Origin: an uncultured Kouleothrix sp. | GTDB lineage: Bacteria > Chloroflexota > Chloroflexia > Chloroflexales > Roseiflexaceae | Reading direction: 5' to 3' | Assembly: GCA_937858455.1 (NCBI GenBank) | Contig: CALLYN010000354.1 | Location: forward strand, 1 to 5,277 | DNA: 5,277 bases | Shown: positions 4,837 through 5,277 of the stretch, in pieces | Layout: every line of letters starts with the position of its first letter | Numbering within the stretch: the first letter of the stretch is position 1 | Notes under the pieces: generated by a model | Databases searched by the model: none | The model's input: the letters and a program-made list of their open reading frames with translations, nothing else | Told to the model about the DNA's origin: nothing | Made by a program: the position numbers and the translations under genes

Positions 4837-5277
4837 ATGCTCAGCGCCTGGCGCCGCCGCTACTGGACGCAAGACTCCGCGGCGCTGGCTGAGTTCGCAG
4901 GCAAGCGCCCGGTCACCGTCATCACCGGTGGCTCCGATGGCATAGGCCGCGCGCTCGCGACCCAGATGGCGGGCAATCGGCAAGAGATCGTGCTCGTTGC
5001 GCGCAACGCCGAACGGCTGGAGAAAGTCCGCGCCGAGATCGCGCGAGTGGCCGAATCGGGCATCCGTGCGGTTTGCGTCGAGGCGCGCCCGCACCCCGAT
5101 TTCATTGGCCCGCGCTGGTGGCACGACTTCGACATCGTCATGGACGAGGCGCGCGGGCGCGGGATGCGCGTGTGGGTCTTCGACGACGACCACTTCCCGA
5201 CCGGGCATGCGGCGGGGCGCATGGCGAGCGCACCACCTGAGCTTCAGCGCGTATTTGTGCAGGAACGTCACCTCGAC
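4837..5277 (+). pseudogene. Chimeric frame: short-chain dehydrogenase N-terminus joined to a glycoside-hydrolase-like segment, cut by window end
   Basis: The frame runs 147 codons from ATG 4837 with no stop before the window ends. GGAGAG (4824-4829) is an acceptable Shine-Dalgarno, and the start lies 4 bases after the preceding TGA. Residues 1-67 look like the beginning of an SDR-family oxidoreductase: a Rossmann strand and dinucleotide loop TVITGGSDGIGRAL (27-40, the TGxxxGIG motif), then IVLVARNAERLEKV (51-64). The expected Asp after the third strand and the later catalytic Ser-Tyr-Lys never appear. From about residue 73 it reads SGIRAVCVEARPHPDF, PRWWHDFDIVMDEARGRGM (92-110) and RVWVFDDDHFPTGHAAGR (111-128). 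This is the style of barrel-type glycoside hydrolases of poorly described, GH106-like families. A real fusion is possible but I know of none. The two parts are in the same frame. Confidence 0.5.

Noticed and set aside
4744..5271. Minus-strand frame of 175 codons opposite the chimeric fragments
   Set aside because: It is Arg/Ala/His-rich with no motif, while the plus strand shows recognisable SDR and hydrolase-like motifs across the same bases.

Overview
The window is GC-rich DNA with dense coding, most likely from a bacterium of the Chloroflexota (class Chloroflexia). That guess rests on the composition, the style of the family-1 glycosidase and the interspersed 'CCACAAAGGCGCAAAGG'-type repeats. 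It is an inference that no marker gene here proves. The window opens inside one gene and closes inside another, so it may be a short contig.

Left part (1-1469). The 3' end of moaE (molybdopterin synthase large subunit) runs rightward and meets a leftward group of three genes. In transcription order these are a CvpA-family membrane protein, the ribosomal silencing factor RsfS, and a 63-residue single-span membrane protein rich in small residues. The last gene starts 7 bases after the rsfS stop, and its Shine-Dalgarno overlaps that stop. The 78-base gap upstream of rsfS holds a near-consensus sigma70-type promoter, so rsfS and the small protein can probably be expressed without cvpA.

Middle part (1669-4513). 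A LacI-family repressor (leftward) and a complete GH1 beta-glucosidase (rightward) are divergent, which is the usual layout for a sugar-responsive repressor and its target. Their 450-base spacer carries a strong lacI-type promoter with a perfect TATAAT and a weaker -10 for the glucosidase. Directly upstream of that -10 is a pseudopalindrome, GCAAGCGATTGC, with the central CG typical of LacI-family operators. The spacer also holds two 56-bp direct repeats separated by a hairpin with a GAAA loop.

Right part (4495-5277). A 102-bp inverted-repeat element with a G/C hairpin at its centre overlaps the end of the glucosidase gene and supplies its last five codons and stop. After it come two short reading frames that look like splices of unrelated genes. 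The first joins a GH20 hexosaminidase-like N-terminus to an M1-aminopeptidase-like piece. The second joins a short-chain dehydrogenase N-terminus to a piece of a glycoside-hydrolase-like protein and runs off the window. The same short sequence blocks recur at the splice points. This is either a real graveyard of recombined gene fragments or a chimeric assembly at a contig end; the sequence alone cannot decide, and it is the part of the window most worth checking.
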